Source: Sambucus nigra
Lineage: Eukaryota > Streptophyta > Magnoliopsida > Dipsacales > Adoxaceae
Reading direction: 5' to 3'
Length of the DNA: 64,000 nt
NCBI GenBank assembly: GCA_949130495.1
Contig: OX422221.1
Span: forward strand, 144,803,405-144,867,404
Shown: piece after piece, positions 1 through 11,846 of the stretch
How positions within the stretch are numbered: the stretch's first letter is position 1
How the letters are laid out: the number at the start of each line of letters is the position of its first letter
The notes under the pieces: model-generated
Told to the model about the DNA's origin: nothing
The model's input: only the letters and a program-made list of their open reading frames with translations
The model's database searches: none
Program-made: the position numbers and the translations under genes

Positions 1-102
1 TACATATCTATTAGAGTAAAGAGATAAAAGCAAAAATATTTAATTCTCATTGCGGGAGATTGTATCCGGACTTATTGTGATGTGTATTATAAATGAGAAG
101 GT

Positions 103-104
<2 letters not shown>

Positions 105-159
<55 letters not shown>
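105..159. repeat. (AT)n microsatellite
   Basis: Uninterrupted TA dinucleotide run of about 55 bases. Apparent open frames across it on both strands only translate to Tyr-Ile repeats and are not genes. A shorter (AT)n tract lies at about 556-584 inside the LTR fragment that follows. Confidence 0.95.
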
Positions 160-164
<5 letters not shown>

Positions 165-344
165 GTATTGAGGGTCTAATAGATCTCGACGATCGACCTT
201 GCCAAGTAGTAGTATATTGGGGGGGTTCCTTGTTTGGATTTCGCTTCGTGAGACACCCCACGCACGAACATGGCATAGTGTTGAGACTGGAAAGAAGTTT
301 AGCCCTTAGCACTTGGTTTTCTTAGGATTTCTAGAGTTTGGGGA

Positions 345-1036
345 TGACATATTAGTTAGGCAGCGTAGCTTGACTAGGATGTTTAGAGGGATGCGCTAGG
401 TGTGCACTATTAGAAGAGAGGTGAGGGGTATCTCATGGGAGTGCGCTACCAATTTAAATATGAGATAAACATATTTTTAAAAATAAAGCATTTATGCACT
501 TGCAAAATATTTTCACCACTCGGGCTCTGACCCGTTTCTACATGTGTCCTTTTTGCTATATATATATATATATATATATATATAGGTGTCCAGACACAGG
601 GACGCCTAAATGATGATCCTTTCGAGTCAGACGTCAGCTTCAGCAGTTGTGGATGCATGCAGTTTTTCTTTAGACGCTTCTATCCTTGTAATCTAGATAG
701 GAATTACTGTATAAATACTCGGGTCAAAAGCCCAACTGCATTTATTTATTCTTTTACCGATTTTATTGCGGAATTCGATTTAGTTGTATTATAATTTAAC
801 CGGGTGTTCGGTTATTTTATCTATCTCTCCGGTTTCTTTTATATAAACTGTATGAATATTTTAATTGATTTATTTTTCTTAAAAGATTAATTAAATAAAA
901 TTTTGATGCCATCCTAATAGGTTATTAGTAATTAATTTGATTTTCGACAGTGATGCTAAGAATGATCCATATGCGACTCCTATTTTAATTTGGTACAGGA
1001 GTGATCGCCCGGTATTTTATTAGGAGGGGTATCACA
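345..1036 (+). mobile_element. 3' part of a Tekay/Del-type gypsy LTR
   Basis: This stretch has the same order of landmarks as the complete LTRs further right: a block reading gggctctgacccgtttct near 524, the block aggtgtccagacacaggg near 583, the phrase gtgatgctaagaatga near 951, and the terminal block cccggtatttt followed by ggggtatcaca ending at 1036. The sequence after 1036 has no Met-type primer binding site, so this is the right end of a solo LTR or of a 3' LTR, not a 5' LTR. The left boundary is uncertain because the LTR homology fades before about 345. Confidence 0.7.
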
Positions 1037-1066
1037 CCTTTATCACACTTGATCATTTGAGTCTTA

Positions 1067-1259
1067 TTTGAATTACTACTTGAAGGACTTGATTGTTTTT
1101 CACGAATACACTTTAATCATATGCATCTTTTTTTGAATTGGTATTTTGAGAACTTGCTTGGTTTGCATGAACACTTTTTTATCATATGCATCTTCTTTGA
1201 ATTGGTACTGGAGGACTTTTTTGGTTCTTGTGAACACACTTTGATTATATGCATTATCT
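1067..1259. repeat. 64-bp minisatellite, three copies
   Basis: Three diverged tandem units begin at about 1067, 1132 and 1196, each opening with tttgaatt and closing near the palindrome atatgcat. A decayed fourth start is visible near 1260. It lies just beyond the LTR end at 1036. No coding potential. Confidence 0.7.
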
Positions 1260-2315
1260 TTGGATGATTCCCTTAAAGTTCTTGATTACCATAATCCTTG
1301 AGATAGGTCATAATATTTTGAGTGCATCTTTTCACCTCAAAAACATTAGAGACAACGTAATGAAGTGATTTCAAATATCAATTGTATTTATTATCATAAA
1401 AAGTCTTTACTCTTTATAATACTTTTGATTTCACAATATCTCTATTTTTGGTGATGAAAGTTTAATTGATATAGTTTGAGAAAATATTTGAAGTATCCCA
1501 ATTTCTTTGAGTAGTGGTTTAGAAAATAGTTCCTCTCCCCCTTTGTTATAGTTACTCTTTTTCTTTATTATCTCATTGTCATTTCTCCCCCCTTTCGTCA
1601 TTAGTAAAAAGGCATAATGTTCTTTGAAAATGATATTTTCTTTTGAAGTCAAATGGATAATCTTAATGTGCAAAGACAGACCAGCTGTAGTAATGGTTAG
1701 GACATCATGGTAATAGATAAGACATATGCATATATGTTTAACGACATATACAATGAAATCAAAATTTAATTCAAAGGTTGACTTGTATTCTAAAAAAGGA
1801 GTCTAATAAAATTTATTATTGAATGAATTATTTAAGCTAGTGTATCAATTTTGGAGTTTAGTAAAAAATTAAGTGTAGAGGAGGGGAAGTGGCTCGACTA
1901 AATTTTTGAAAACTAAACTTTTACCCTTAACTTTTATTAAATTAATACTAGTGTATTCTGATATATTAAAATCAATTACAATTATTATAGATTTCTTGAA
2001 CAACTTAATACCCACTCATAGTATTTGATTGAAAATGGATTGTGTATCGTTTTAACAATTCTTAATTATTTCAGATTTACATACCTTTTAGTTTGTCTCA
2101 AATTGAAAATACACTTTAAAAAACCGTTATGAACTAAGTTCTCTTAAATTCATTTGAGTTTCAATTTTAAACGTTAATGAGGTCATATTTTTCTTAACAT
2201 TTTTTTTACATTCAAACGTGGATTCTTAATTTTGATGGAATGTACGTATAAATATATTTGTATTTGTCCACCCTTGTTTTATTATGTGTGCATGCTTGCT
2301 CGTATATCTATACTA
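1260..2315. other. AT-rich DNA, nothing recognised
   Basis: About 1 kb of AT-rich sequence. The open frames are short, have no similarity I recognise, and no terminal repeats were found. Confidence 0.5.
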
Positions 2316-2866
2316 AGGGTGGCCATAGGCCCGAGTCCTGCCAAGTCCGCCCAGCCCGCCCAATAAAAAAATAGGGCTTGGGTAAGGTGAATAGGCCCGC
2401 AAAGCGGGCTTCGCAAAATTTTATAGGCCCGATTTTTTTTTTGGGCGAGCTTGGGCATGAGTTCTTAAGCCCGATGAGGCCCGGCCCGAGGCCCGAAATA
2501 TATATATATATATATATATATGGGGGGGGGGAACTTTTATAAATATAAAAACGTATATCAAGTCTTTTCATGTAGAGTGGGAAATTTTATATATGGACTT
2601 TGTAATATATGGAGTTTAAAACAGATTTTTAAGTAAACAAATTGGTCTTTAAATAAAAAAATAGGTATTTTAATTTAAAAAAAAATTAATTAACATAATA
2701 AGGCCCGATCGGGCGGGCCTGGGTAAAGATCATTCAAATCTGGTCGGGCTTGGGATTACATAATAAGACCCGATCTGGGCCCGAGCGGGCTTCGGATAAC
2801 ACTTAATTTTTCAAGCCCGACCCGAGCCTGATCGGGCTTGTCCAGGCCCGGCCCACGGCCACCCCT
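2316..2866. mobile_element. Non-autonomous hAT-like element
   Basis: The left end agggtggccataggcccg and the reverse complement of the right end (aggggtggccgtgggccg) form imperfect terminal inverted repeats typical of plant hAT elements. Internally the two sides carry GGCCCG/CGGGCC-rich subterminal arrays (2320-2495 and 2700-2860) around an AT-rich centre with an (AT)n tract and a G run near 2500-2530. The flanking octamers ctatacta and atctacta match at 6 of 8 positions, compatible with a decayed 8-bp target duplication. There is no transposase, so it is a MITE-like derivative. The superfamily call rests on the ends only. Confidence 0.6.
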
Positions 2867-3401
2867 AATCTACTATCTTAAAAAGTGTTTTAACTGAAAT
2901 GTGATATTTTTTACTATTATAGACATTAGGTATAAATAAATCTCCAATGTACAATTAATAAGATACTCATATGCAAGGATCAATCTCCCTATTTAGACTT
3001 CTCTCATTTTTACTATCTACTCCATCCCTCTTTAACCCCTTCACCTTCCTCCAGTATCTCTTCATTTTTTGCCACCACCGATTGTGTGTTTAATGGTGGG
3101 AGCAATTGAGACCACCTCGTTCATTCACCGAACCCTTATATAAATGGGTCGAATCTCTCTCCTTTCTATCAAAATCAAATCCTTATCTCTCTTTCTCAAA
3201 ACCAACCCATTTTCTAGTTGAGGGCCCCAAGACCTCTGTTGGATTGAAACCTTATGGGAATCATATATATTTGCTTCCATTTATGTACCTTATATACTAT
3301 CTCTTTATAACACTTCCATCGGATGTTGTTTCTTAAATTATGAGGCCACACTAAATCTTCTTCCCTTTTGATTCATGAATTTTTTATGCTTTATAGCCTA
3401 A
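2867..3401. other. Unannotated spacer between two DNA transposons
   Basis: Contains a 76-codon open frame at 3106-3336 (+) with low-complexity Ser/Pro/Phe composition and no recognisable domain. I see no support for a gene. Confidence 0.4.
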
Positions 3402-3808
3402 GGCCCAGTTTGGTTGCAAAAATTATTTGATTATGTAAATTGGTTCATTGTGAATTAGTGAATTATAAATGAGTGAATTTGAAATGAGTTAAATCCAATT
3501 TTACACAATGTTTGGTAATTTGAAATTGTTGTTAATGTTCTATGAAAAAAGATAAAAACAAATCAAGGGGGAGAGGGTGAGGGAGAGGTAAAGAGAGAGG
3601 AGGAGGGGGAGAGGAGACATGCACTTTATGTGGGTCCTATTATAAATGGATTCATTTCACTTTTTTTGTGAAATGGTCCAATTTCAGATTTTACACATGA
3701 GTTAAAATTGGACAATTAATGAAACCAAACACAATTAATGGATCAATTTGTAAATGGATCAATTTATTAATGATCCAATTTATAATTTTGGGACAACCAA
3801 ACGGGAGC
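3402..3808. mobile_element. PIF/Harbinger (Tourist-like) MITE
   Basis: A 407-bp element with imperfect terminal inverted repeats: ggcccagtttggttg at the left, and gctcccgtttggttg as the reverse complement of the right end. It is flanked on both sides by TAA (3399-3401 and 3809-3811), the 3-bp TTA/TAA target duplication characteristic of PIF/Harbinger. The interior is rich in gaattga/tcaattt motifs plus a GA-rich patch (3563-3618) and has no coding capacity, as expected for a MITE mobilised in trans. Confidence 0.85.
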
Positions 3809-3826
3809 TAAATATTTTCTTTATAT

Positions 3827-4075
3827 GCTAAGGTTATCAACTATTCGTCTGATAATGACGTCGTTCTTAAGGAGCTTGAAAGTCATACTAATCGAGTTGA
3901 CGAAATTGGACAAGGAAATCTGAAATATAATTCTTCTTCTTCGATTATTTTAGAGATATGTTGTGAATATGACATTTTTGTCGCGTTGGAATTATATTGT
4001 TTTTGTGAATTTTTCGAAGGATATGATCTCTCTATGCATTATTTTTTGGGATTTTTTGGTTTAAACCTTTTATAG
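3827..4075 (+). other. Unrecognised 82-codon open frame without ATG
   Basis: Immediately right of the Harbinger MITE one frame stays open for 82 codons to a TAG at 4073-4075, in a region where other frames are dense in stops. Its translation is not low-complexity: an acidic start (SDNDVVLKELE), then a Cys- and aromatic-rich part (EICCEYDIFVALELYCF). There is no convincing start codon, so it could be a captured exon or retrogene fragment. I do not recognise the family, and chance is not excluded. Confidence 0.25.
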
Positions 4076-5218
4076 TTTGAGTTTAGGATTTCTAGTTTCA
4101 TTTTAGGGGTGTTATGTTTGGATTTGTTGAATTAGTATGTATACATAATTTGGGGTGTTTTCTTTTTGGGTTATAGTTTTTGTGTTTATTATCTATTTGT
4201 ATTTGTTTGGTTTGTACAAGTTTAATAGGTTAATGAATTCCATTTTCCCACTATAATGGAGAAGGGTATAAATAATTAAGTGTCCTTAGCTTTCGAGTGG
4301 TGTTATCCATTGGCTCTATTTCATGTAGAGTATAAATGATTTAGGTTTATTTAACATTAAAGATATGGAATTCAAATTTTGATTATAATGTCATGGATAA
4401 TTACATCTTATGAAAAGTTATCGTTAGAAAGTGTTTGTCTGTTGTTTTTTGACAGACTTCTTTTCTCAAGTGACTTTTATTTATTTATTTCCTAAATAAA
4501 AATTTCTGATATGTTAAAAATTAAATTGTTTATAAAATTTTAAAGCACAATTTTTTTTTATAAATGATTTCAAATACCAAAAATATTTTTTAGGATAGGG
4601 TTTTTAAATATATAAATGAAATCATAATTTCTAAAATGGAACATGGGTTGGAAATTGCAGATTGATGTCTAATGATGTTACTTTGAATTTCAAGTGAATT
4701 TAAGATATTATAAATTCTCTTAATCTTTTTGTGTTGTGATCCTGATGAAACTAATCTAAGTTAGGATTGCAAAATTAACATTGCAAATTATTTTATAATT
4801 CATATTTTGTAGCACCTAACAATTTCACTAGCTTGTGAAGTCACGTATTTGTTAGAGTTTTGGAAAGTATTTATTATGTCATGTTTTTATTGCTTCTTTT
4901 GACTTTTTAGGATTTAAGTAATTGAATGAAATATTTCTATTTTACAGAGTTTTTTTCACCATAAATTTCCAATCTTTATGGTATCCAATTTAGCAGGAAG
5001 ATAAAGAGTGTAATATATGTATAAATTTAACGTCAACTATATAATTTTTTGATAACATAGTTTTATTATTTGCTAAATGGAAAGATCTCTCTTTTCCTAT
5101 TGAGATGATGACGGAGGGTTAGGATTACTACCTGTTCCACCTTGCAAAGTAGGAAAACGACGGGGAGGGAGTTTTCAATTTTGGTGGAAATTATCGAAAC
5201 ACATTTGGACAAGAAACA
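4076..5218. other. AT-rich DNA, nothing recognised
   Basis: No open frame of note, no terminal repeats and no similarity that I recognise. T-rich intron-like composition throughout. Confidence 0.4.
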
Positions 5219-5229
5219 AAAACAACAAT

Positions 5230-5295
<66 letters not shown>

Positions 5296-5298
5296 AAC

Positions 5299-5397
<99 letters not shown>
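5219..5397. repeat. Compound (AAC)n-(AAT)n microsatellite
   Basis: About 75 bases of AAC repeats pass through two AAT interruptions into about 100 bases of AAT repeats. The minus-strand frame across it is poly-Cys/poly-Tyr and is an artefact of the repeat. Confidence 0.97.
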
Positions 5398-5689
5398 TGT
5401 TCATTGTCTCATTATCCTTACATATATTCAAGGAACATATTTACATTTCCAATGAACGTATAAAATTGCATTACTGGATCAACTATAGCATCCCAATTTT
5501 AATTCTTAATAAATAAAAATTCCATACCTTGAATCTTCGAATTATTATGAAATACAAAGAACAAAACAAAAAAACTAGGTTTGAAAAATGAACCTGTGGT
5601 TTTGAGTACAAAACCTTTAAGGATAGGTTGTAATCCAATGGAGAGAATAGTATTTGATAATGATTCAAGTCTACCTTGTTTCTTAAAGC

Positions 5690-6233
5690 CTCATTGTGGC
5701 TATTGGACTTTTGGGTTTAGTGACGAACCTATCTGTGCAATCCTCTTGGGGTATTCATCATATAAAATCACGGGTTTGACATGTTCAATAACTTCTAATG
5801 TTGCCTACTTATCTTAATCTTGAGGATCCATCTTAATTTGATAATTGCCGATTAGTTTCTTCCATTCCTCTTATTTTTTCAATGTGTAGTAGTAATCGAG
5901 AGCCTCTACTTGATTCCCTCTCACTATGCCAACCCCATAGCCTGCAAGGAATTTCAGACACTGCTGAACAATAGATGGAATGGATTTAAAAAAATTTAGT
6001 CTGACCCTACCAAATATGATATTGTAGGCTGAGTGAACGTTCTCATTTGGAAGAAGAAACATATCATCTCTATTTGACAGGTTGGTCATGTGCCGACCAT
6101 AACCTTAAGCATAATTTTTGTAAGGGGAACACCTTCTTCCCCGAAAAATCGATAAGAGGCTTGTGATATGACTCTAATTTTATATCTCTTAACCTCAAAT
6201 TCTTGAAGAAACTGTAAAAAAGAACATTAGTTG
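5690..6233 (-). pseudogene. Tat-like gypsy protease/RT linker remnant, right of the CACTA split
   Basis: On the minus strand, codons just below 6233 encode a protease-type segment ending in GKKVFPLQKLCL, followed by HSAYNIIFGRVRLNFFKS and YGVGIVRGNQVEALDYY. These correspond to the conserved AYN-ILGRP-LN and GVG-VRGNQ--AR-CY segments between protease and reverse transcriptase in Tat-type Ty3/gypsy polyproteins. A further segment near 5690-5760 (KRIAQIGSSLNPK) resembles the linker before RT. Frames are broken and RT itself is absent, so the element is truncated here. It continues the gag-protease remnant at 11847-13974; the CACTA element sits between the two halves. Confidence 0.75.
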
Positions 6234-6249
6234 CACTACACCAAATCTG

Positions 6250-6560
6250 TCGAATTGTCACGGTTATTGATCTTGACAAGTTGGACTTGCCAATGTCAAT
6301 GATCGTGATAATTCTGGGGTGACAACTTTTATTGTCACAGACGTGTCACGATCAATGATCGTGACAAGTTCATTAGAATTATCACGGTCATGTCACGGTC
6401 TATGACCATGACAAGTTTTTTCACGATCATAAAACATGGAAAACCCGTGAATTCTAATAAAAAAATTGTCACGGTCAATGATCGTGACAATTCCGTGATA
6501 AGTTTTATTTGTCACGGACTTGTCAGGTCAATGACCATGATAATTCTAGGCAGAAATGAA
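6250..6560. promoter_or_regulatory. CACTA subterminal repeat cluster (left end)
   Basis: At least six copies of a roughly 22-base motif lie near 6257, 6292, 6346, 6392, 6467 and 6523. The best copy, gtcacgatcaatgatcgtga, is nearly a perfect palindrome with a single central base. In En/Spm such subterminal repeats bind the element-encoded TNPA protein. That they are binding sites here is inferred from position and repetition. Confidence 0.8.
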
Positions 6561-6745
6561 AAAAAATATGCTGGGCAGTATGGCCATTGCCACTGCCCAA
6601 CAGTATATTTGTACCTGTTCAAACATCATATAACCAAATAAAATAGAGATAATGCAAATATACATTCAAAACAATATGCATAACGCTATAATCCAAATAT
6701 AATTCAAATGTAACAACTTAAAACAATTTAATTCAAATAGTGTCA

Positions 6746-8466
6746 CTACATGTCTAGGGTAAGGTTAGCTGTGAGGAGGTGAGTAGGCCACATGATATAC
6801 GAATTCACACACCAAGCAATATACATTGTGCCGTATTGTTCATGCAACCACAAGGGGAAGTTATCCTTCCCGGGTATCGCATGTGTGACGAGCACCTTGG
6901 AATCGATGTCTTGAAGTGAACGTTCATGAACTGGCATACCCTGGACGGTATTCGGGTCCCTCAACCCCCGACCTATCCACTGGCAATCAAATATGTCCAG
7001 TAAAAGTACTCTCTATAAACAAAGTGTCGACATCGATCGGTCGAAGGGAGCCAAATAGAGGAGTGGATCATCAAAGTCGGCACGTGTCGGCGATGAAGCA
7101 GCGAGGTCCAATCCTCATCATCCTGCACCTCATCCTCCTGCACCTCCTCCTCCACCATATTCTCCTTCCCTTTTCCCTTACGGGTTTCGCCCAATAAACG
7201 CATCATGAATGAGAACATATCTTGGACCGTCACCTCCAAACGGGATAGCTTCGCGTCATGCGAGTCCACCGTTCGAGCTAACCCGGTGTCGCTCGTCTCT
7301 AATCCGATGATCCTAGATTTGTCCACCTGTGAGCACACCCCCTTGTTCTCCCCTTGTGATCAACGCCAAGCACTTGGTTGAGAGCGTCTGTGGACAAAGA
7401 TGCCTTGTCGGCATCAGACTGAAACTCATACACTTGCTTAAGCTTTGCTCAAAACGACAAAAAGCACATGATTAGTAAAATAAGTAAATAAAAAAATTAT
7501 AACATAATTAACAAAAAGTAAATTGTAGGATTACTTACAATCGTGGCCGCGATGCTCGGGGACACCTCCTTATCCTTCCCCTTCTTCGTCTATATATCCA
7601 CATAAGTATCGAGCCTATGTGGCCTACCCCCAAGGCCACTCCCTGTCCCCTGAAATAAAATAAAGAAAAATTAGTATCGGCCCCGCAAAGTAAAATAATG
7701 CAAAATAATATATTTCTGTAGTTATAGAAAAATTAAATCTTACCATCATCCTATGCTCCACTTCGGCGTAAGACGTCCGATCGGAGTAGTGCACGTCCAT
7801 CTTTTTTGCCTAATTTTTCCTCCCCGATTGGTGAGATGCCAATTGTCTCTCCTCGATCTCATTGTTAATGAACTTTTTCCATTGTTCCAATGAGATCGGC
7901 TCCTTTGGCGGGACAAATTCACGCATTCAGATAACGGACTATCGGGTCTTCCCAAAGTACCGGGTTCGTATATTTTTCTTCCACATCTTGTGTTTCTCCC
8001 TCAACTGCTTCAAGACGGAATCGCGTAGCTTTGGATCTAGGCTGAATTATTTATGTCCAATAAATACAATGTTAGTTGCGAATAAATATAAATATAAAAT
8101 GAAATTGAAATCAAAATCGAAATCGAAATCGAAATTGAAATATTCATATAAATATAAATATAAATATATTACCTATAGTGCCACCAAAATAGCTAACTTG
8201 TGCTCATTTGGCACCTCCCTCCAACTAGTGTACCCCGGGCCGATGATCGTCTTTACCAGCTCGAGGGATCTCTCTAATTGCCCTGTTTTATTCTCGATGG
8301 CCATCCCCAATTTTCCATGTATGGAGATCCTAGGGGCCAAGGAGCCCTCGTCGCCTCCGCTACTACCGAGCCCAGGCAACATCATCATAATCAACATCAT
8401 AAACCTTGACTTAATACCTGAAGGAGACTTTTTCTGTAAAAAAATATTATTATTAGTACAAATCAA
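6746..8466 (-). pseudogene. CACTA second gene (Transposase_24 / Ptta-En-Spm type), decayed
   Basis: Read on the minus strand from 8466, a first segment ends GYTSWREVPNEHKLAIL. After a low-complexity intron-like stretch (8170-8060) comes FSLDPKLRDSVLKQLREKHK, then a segment ending in EEISLEQW-like and EERQLASHQSGRKN residues. These match the order of the plant transposase family PF03004 found as the second gene of CACTA elements (W-x-VP-E-K; D-K-R--V---RH--WK; W---F-----). A Lys/Glu-rich C-terminal part (7338-6973) has heptad-like spacing and an acidic EEEVQEDEVQDDED run. Internal stops at about 8040, 7930 and 7800 and introns break the frame. Function is inferred from the family: DNA binding or regulation of transposition. 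Confidence 0.7.
8098..8172. repeat. Degenerate (AAATCG)n/(AAATAT)n tract
   Basis: Short-period tract of aaatcgaaat and ataaatataa units inside the CACTA second gene, probably within an intron. Confidence 0.7.
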
Positions 8467-9110
8467 AATGAATTAGAAGAAGACATGCAAATATGTAAAA
8501 TTACTACAAATACAAATGAATTGTTACTGTTTAACACCTCAATTCTGAATTCCAAAACAACATCTAGCTCATAATATGCACAATTACTAAAAATTTGAAA
8601 CATCCCCACCCCCACCTCTACTTCCCACACACACGCACACTACACAAGAGTGAAAATGATAAAGTGCAAATCAATTAAAAGCATTAAAAATGGATTGATA
8701 AAGTAAAAATTGGAATATTTATTACAAATTGAAAAAATATTTCAAATTTGTCTTCGATACTTTTTGTACTCTTGTTCCACGAACAAGCGTCCAGTGGCTA
8801 GACGAGCAAGCCTTGATGTCGCATCACCCCTTTTTAAGAGCTGAGAATATAGATAAATTAATTAGATGGGCTGTAAAGTTTGAGTGTAATGTAACGTTAT
8901 ATAACGATCATTTTCATTATAATTACCTCTTGTGACAACCACAACCTAAATTCACTATTTGATTGTACCATTATTTTTCGTCTTTTATTATTCTCACATG
9001 CTTCATATTTTCTGTATATTACAAAATTAATCATGTATAAAATAATCTAAAATATTCTAAAATAATCTAAAATATTCTAAAATAATGTTAAACATTAAAA
9101 TAATATAAAC

Positions 9111-11650
9111 TTACTTTTTCCATTCTTCAACATCTTCATGTGTGTCAAATAGATAATGAGCTACTTGTTTATGTTGCAAACTCGTTAATTTCACTCGTTT
9201 TCTAATCACATGACCACCATCATCGATGAACTCATCAATGTCATCAACGCTGGTCGAGTCAGGCATATATTCCCGAGTATATATTGATGACTCCACGGTG
9301 ATGTATTCCTTTGCAATTGATCCTGCAATGTATTGCGTATTCTGGACGTAATCTTTAAAAACTTTCATCAATCTTTCAAACGGATGCATCCACCAATATC
9401 TAAATGGACCACAAAAAGTGCCTCGTCGCATAGGTGTACCAACAAGTGAACACTTATGTCAAACAATGCTGGGGGAAAGTACTTCTCTAACACACAAATT
9501 GCTTCGGTCAACGCCAATTTTGACGCCACTATGTGTTCTTGATTGACTACCTTCTCACACAAGAGTGAGAAGGTAATACTAATTTGCATAATAGCCATCC
9601 GCAAATCCTTATGCTTAGAGAAACAGTGCTTAAATAATAGAGGAACCAATTGCATGATCACATGCCAATCGTGGGACTTACACTTATGTAAATCATGAGT
9701 AGCATAATTCACAATCCTTTGCATGTTGGACGAAAAATTAGATGGGCCCTTCAAATTATATATTGTGTCTAAAATCACCTTCCTTTCCCCACTCATCAAA
9801 GTAAACTCACTTGGGGGAATTATTGTCCTTCCCCAATTATCTTCTTTCAACCATAGTTGTGGCTTAAGTTTCAATGATTTAAGGTCTTTTCGTGCATTTT
9901 CTCCATCCTTTGAATGACTCCCCCCCAAGGCAAGTGCCCACAATATGTTCAGTGAAGTTCTTCTATTCATGCATCACATCCATTACATAGCGCACCGGTT
10001 TATTCTTCCAATAAGGCAAGTTAAATAAAATTGACCTCCTAGACCATGCCTTTCTTGTCTCAGTTTCATTTCCAGTTGGGTTCTTCTTATGCTTGACATT
10101 CTTAAATTTGGGATTCTTAACTGGCATACTAAGGCCACATTCAAAAGATTTACTTTTAATTTCTAAACCTGAAAGTTGTCTCAGCAGTAGCCTATGTTCA
10201 ACCCGCCCAATAAAAAAATGGAACCTTTCTCAAATCTGAAACTATGAGCCGGGGGTAAAAACGTCCTATGGAAATGGTATACATTTTTTGAGTTAATGGG
10301 TAGACGAAAAGATTCAGTCTCCTCTCCATAAATAGGACACCCCAAATAACCATGTACTATATAACCAGATAAGGTCCCATAAGATGGAAAATCATGAATT
10401 AGCCACATCAACATAGCTTTCAGCATAAACTCTTCTTTTCTAAAAGAGTCAAATGATTACATACCACAACTCATTTAATTCTTCTACCAAAGTATCCAGG
10501 TAGACGTTGATGTCATCAGTTGGTGCCTTTGGCCCACGTATCAACAAAGACATCATCGAAAATTTTGGTCTCATACACTGTGAAGGAGGAAGGTTGAGTA
10601 GGTGCTAGGATCATTGGACATACACTCTGATTGGTGCTTAGATTTCCAAATGGATTAAAACCATCTGTTGATATAGACAAATGAATGTTGCAATATTCTA
10701 AAAAAAAATTGGGAAACTCATAATTCATCCTCCTTTAAGCTATAGAATCAATAGGATGACGCATGAGACTACCCCCTACTTCTGCCCTAGCATTCCAAGT
10801 CATTACCTCCGCTATCCATGGTACTATGAAAAATTGCTTTAATCTAGGCCCAATGGGATAATATTTCAAAAAATTTTGAGGCACTTTTGAGCTTGTGCCT
10901 TCCTTACCAATAGATTGGACATATCTAGGTTCATCGCATACCAGACAACGATCAAAATTTTCATACTCCTTTTGGTATAGTATGCAGTTATACACACAAG
11001 CATGAATCGATTTATACTTCATTCCCAAACCTTTCAAATTGTTCTTCATAACAAGATAGCTATTTGGAAGTGTATTCTCATTGGGTAGTAATCCCTTCAA
11101 CCATTTTAGAATTCCTGTCACGCTATTGCCAGACAAATCGTACTTCATCTTCAAACTGTACAAACCAACCATGGCATGTAAAATTATTTGATCTTTCCCA
11201 TAACCAGAGTATAACGGTTGGGTCGCCTTAAATTTTAAACTTTGTTAGTCATCGTCAAGGTTTATCATGATATCTTCACGAGCACTTGAACCTTGTATAT
11301 CATCAGTAACCTCATTATCCTATGCTTCATAAACTCCATACGCATTATCAACTAAATCATCTAACACATTATGATTTACGTCGTCCCCTTCTACATCTAT
11401 CCTACTTGTTGAAGTTTGTTGTGAAGGTTGTTCGGGGATAAAAGGAACTTTCAACTCACCGTAAAAACTCCAAAATTGATAATTATCTTACATACCCGAT
11501 CTTAACAAATGTAGTTCAACTATTTTCCACTCAAACACCTTACCATTCTTACACCTAGCACACGGACACGAAAACTCTTCATCATAATGACATCTCTTTG
11601 CGTATTTCACAAATTCATTAGCACCTCTATGAAATAGTTGAACTACAAAA
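9111..11650 (-). pseudogene. CACTA TNP2-like transposase, decayed
   Basis: Pieces in the right order for a plant En/Spm TNP2 transposase run down the minus strand. About 11650-11450 is the Cys-rich transposase-associated domain (SCPCARCKNGKVFEW, PF13963-like). About 11170-10735 is the Transposase_21 start with a C-x2-C pair (DRCLVCDEPRY). About 10728-10516 carries STDGFNPFGNLST, the most conserved TNP2 signature. About 10426-10181 carries the DFPSYGTLSGY and GCPIYGE segments. About 9917-9368 carries the LKSHDWHVIMQ-like segment (here CKSHDWHVIMQLVPLL) and FPPALFDISVHLLVHL. About 9431-9111 carries WMHPFERLMKVFKDYVQN and GSIAKEYITVES (DUF4218-like region). At least four frame breaks separate the pieces. 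The family enzyme cuts at the CACTA termini; this copy cannot make it. Confidence 0.9.
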
Positions 11651-11846
11651 TTGTCACGGATATATCACGGTCATTAATCGTGATAACTTTATATGATTAT
11701 CACGATCAATGATCGTGATAAGGTATTGTCACGGCCTTGTCACGGTCATTGATCGTGATAAAAAATGCGTATTTTTTTGTCACTGTCAATGATCGTGACT
11801 AGGCTGGCCTGTAGAAGGGTGCAAATTTGACCATTTTGGTGTAGTG
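11640..11846. promoter_or_regulatory. CACTA subterminal repeats and terminus (right end)
   Basis: Four more copies of the left-end motif (near 11662, 11699, 11738 and 11782, for example tatcacgatcaatgatcgtg) precede the terminal TTTGGTGTAGTG. Because the genes run leftward, this side should also hold the transposase promoter. Confidence 0.8.

Larger units (their letters stand above)
6234..11846 (-). mobile_element. CACTA (En/Spm) transposon, 5.6 kb
   Basis: The left end starts CACTACACCAAA and the right end finishes TTTGGTGTAGTG, a 12-bp terminal inverted repeat with the diagnostic CACTA terminus. Both sides are flanked by TTG (6231-6233 and 11847-11849), the 3-bp target duplication of the superfamily. 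Subterminal repeats cluster at both ends. Two decayed genes are read on the minus strand, a TNP2-type transposase (about 11.65-9.1 kb) and a Transposase_24-type second gene (about 8.5-6.75 kb), so the biological 5' end is at 11846. The host site is the protease region of a Tat-like gypsy element. Multiple stops make it non-autonomous. Confidence 0.95.

Noticed and set aside
5066..5431. 121-codon minus-strand open frame with poly-Tyr/poly-Cys
   Set aside because: It is the translation of the (AAC)n-(AAT)n microsatellite, with no other coding evidence.
7862..8476. 204-codon plus-strand open frame inside the CACTA element
   Set aside because: It is antisense to the Transposase_24-type gene, whose minus-strand residues match the family, and part of it is low-complexity Lys/Ser/Tyr repeats.
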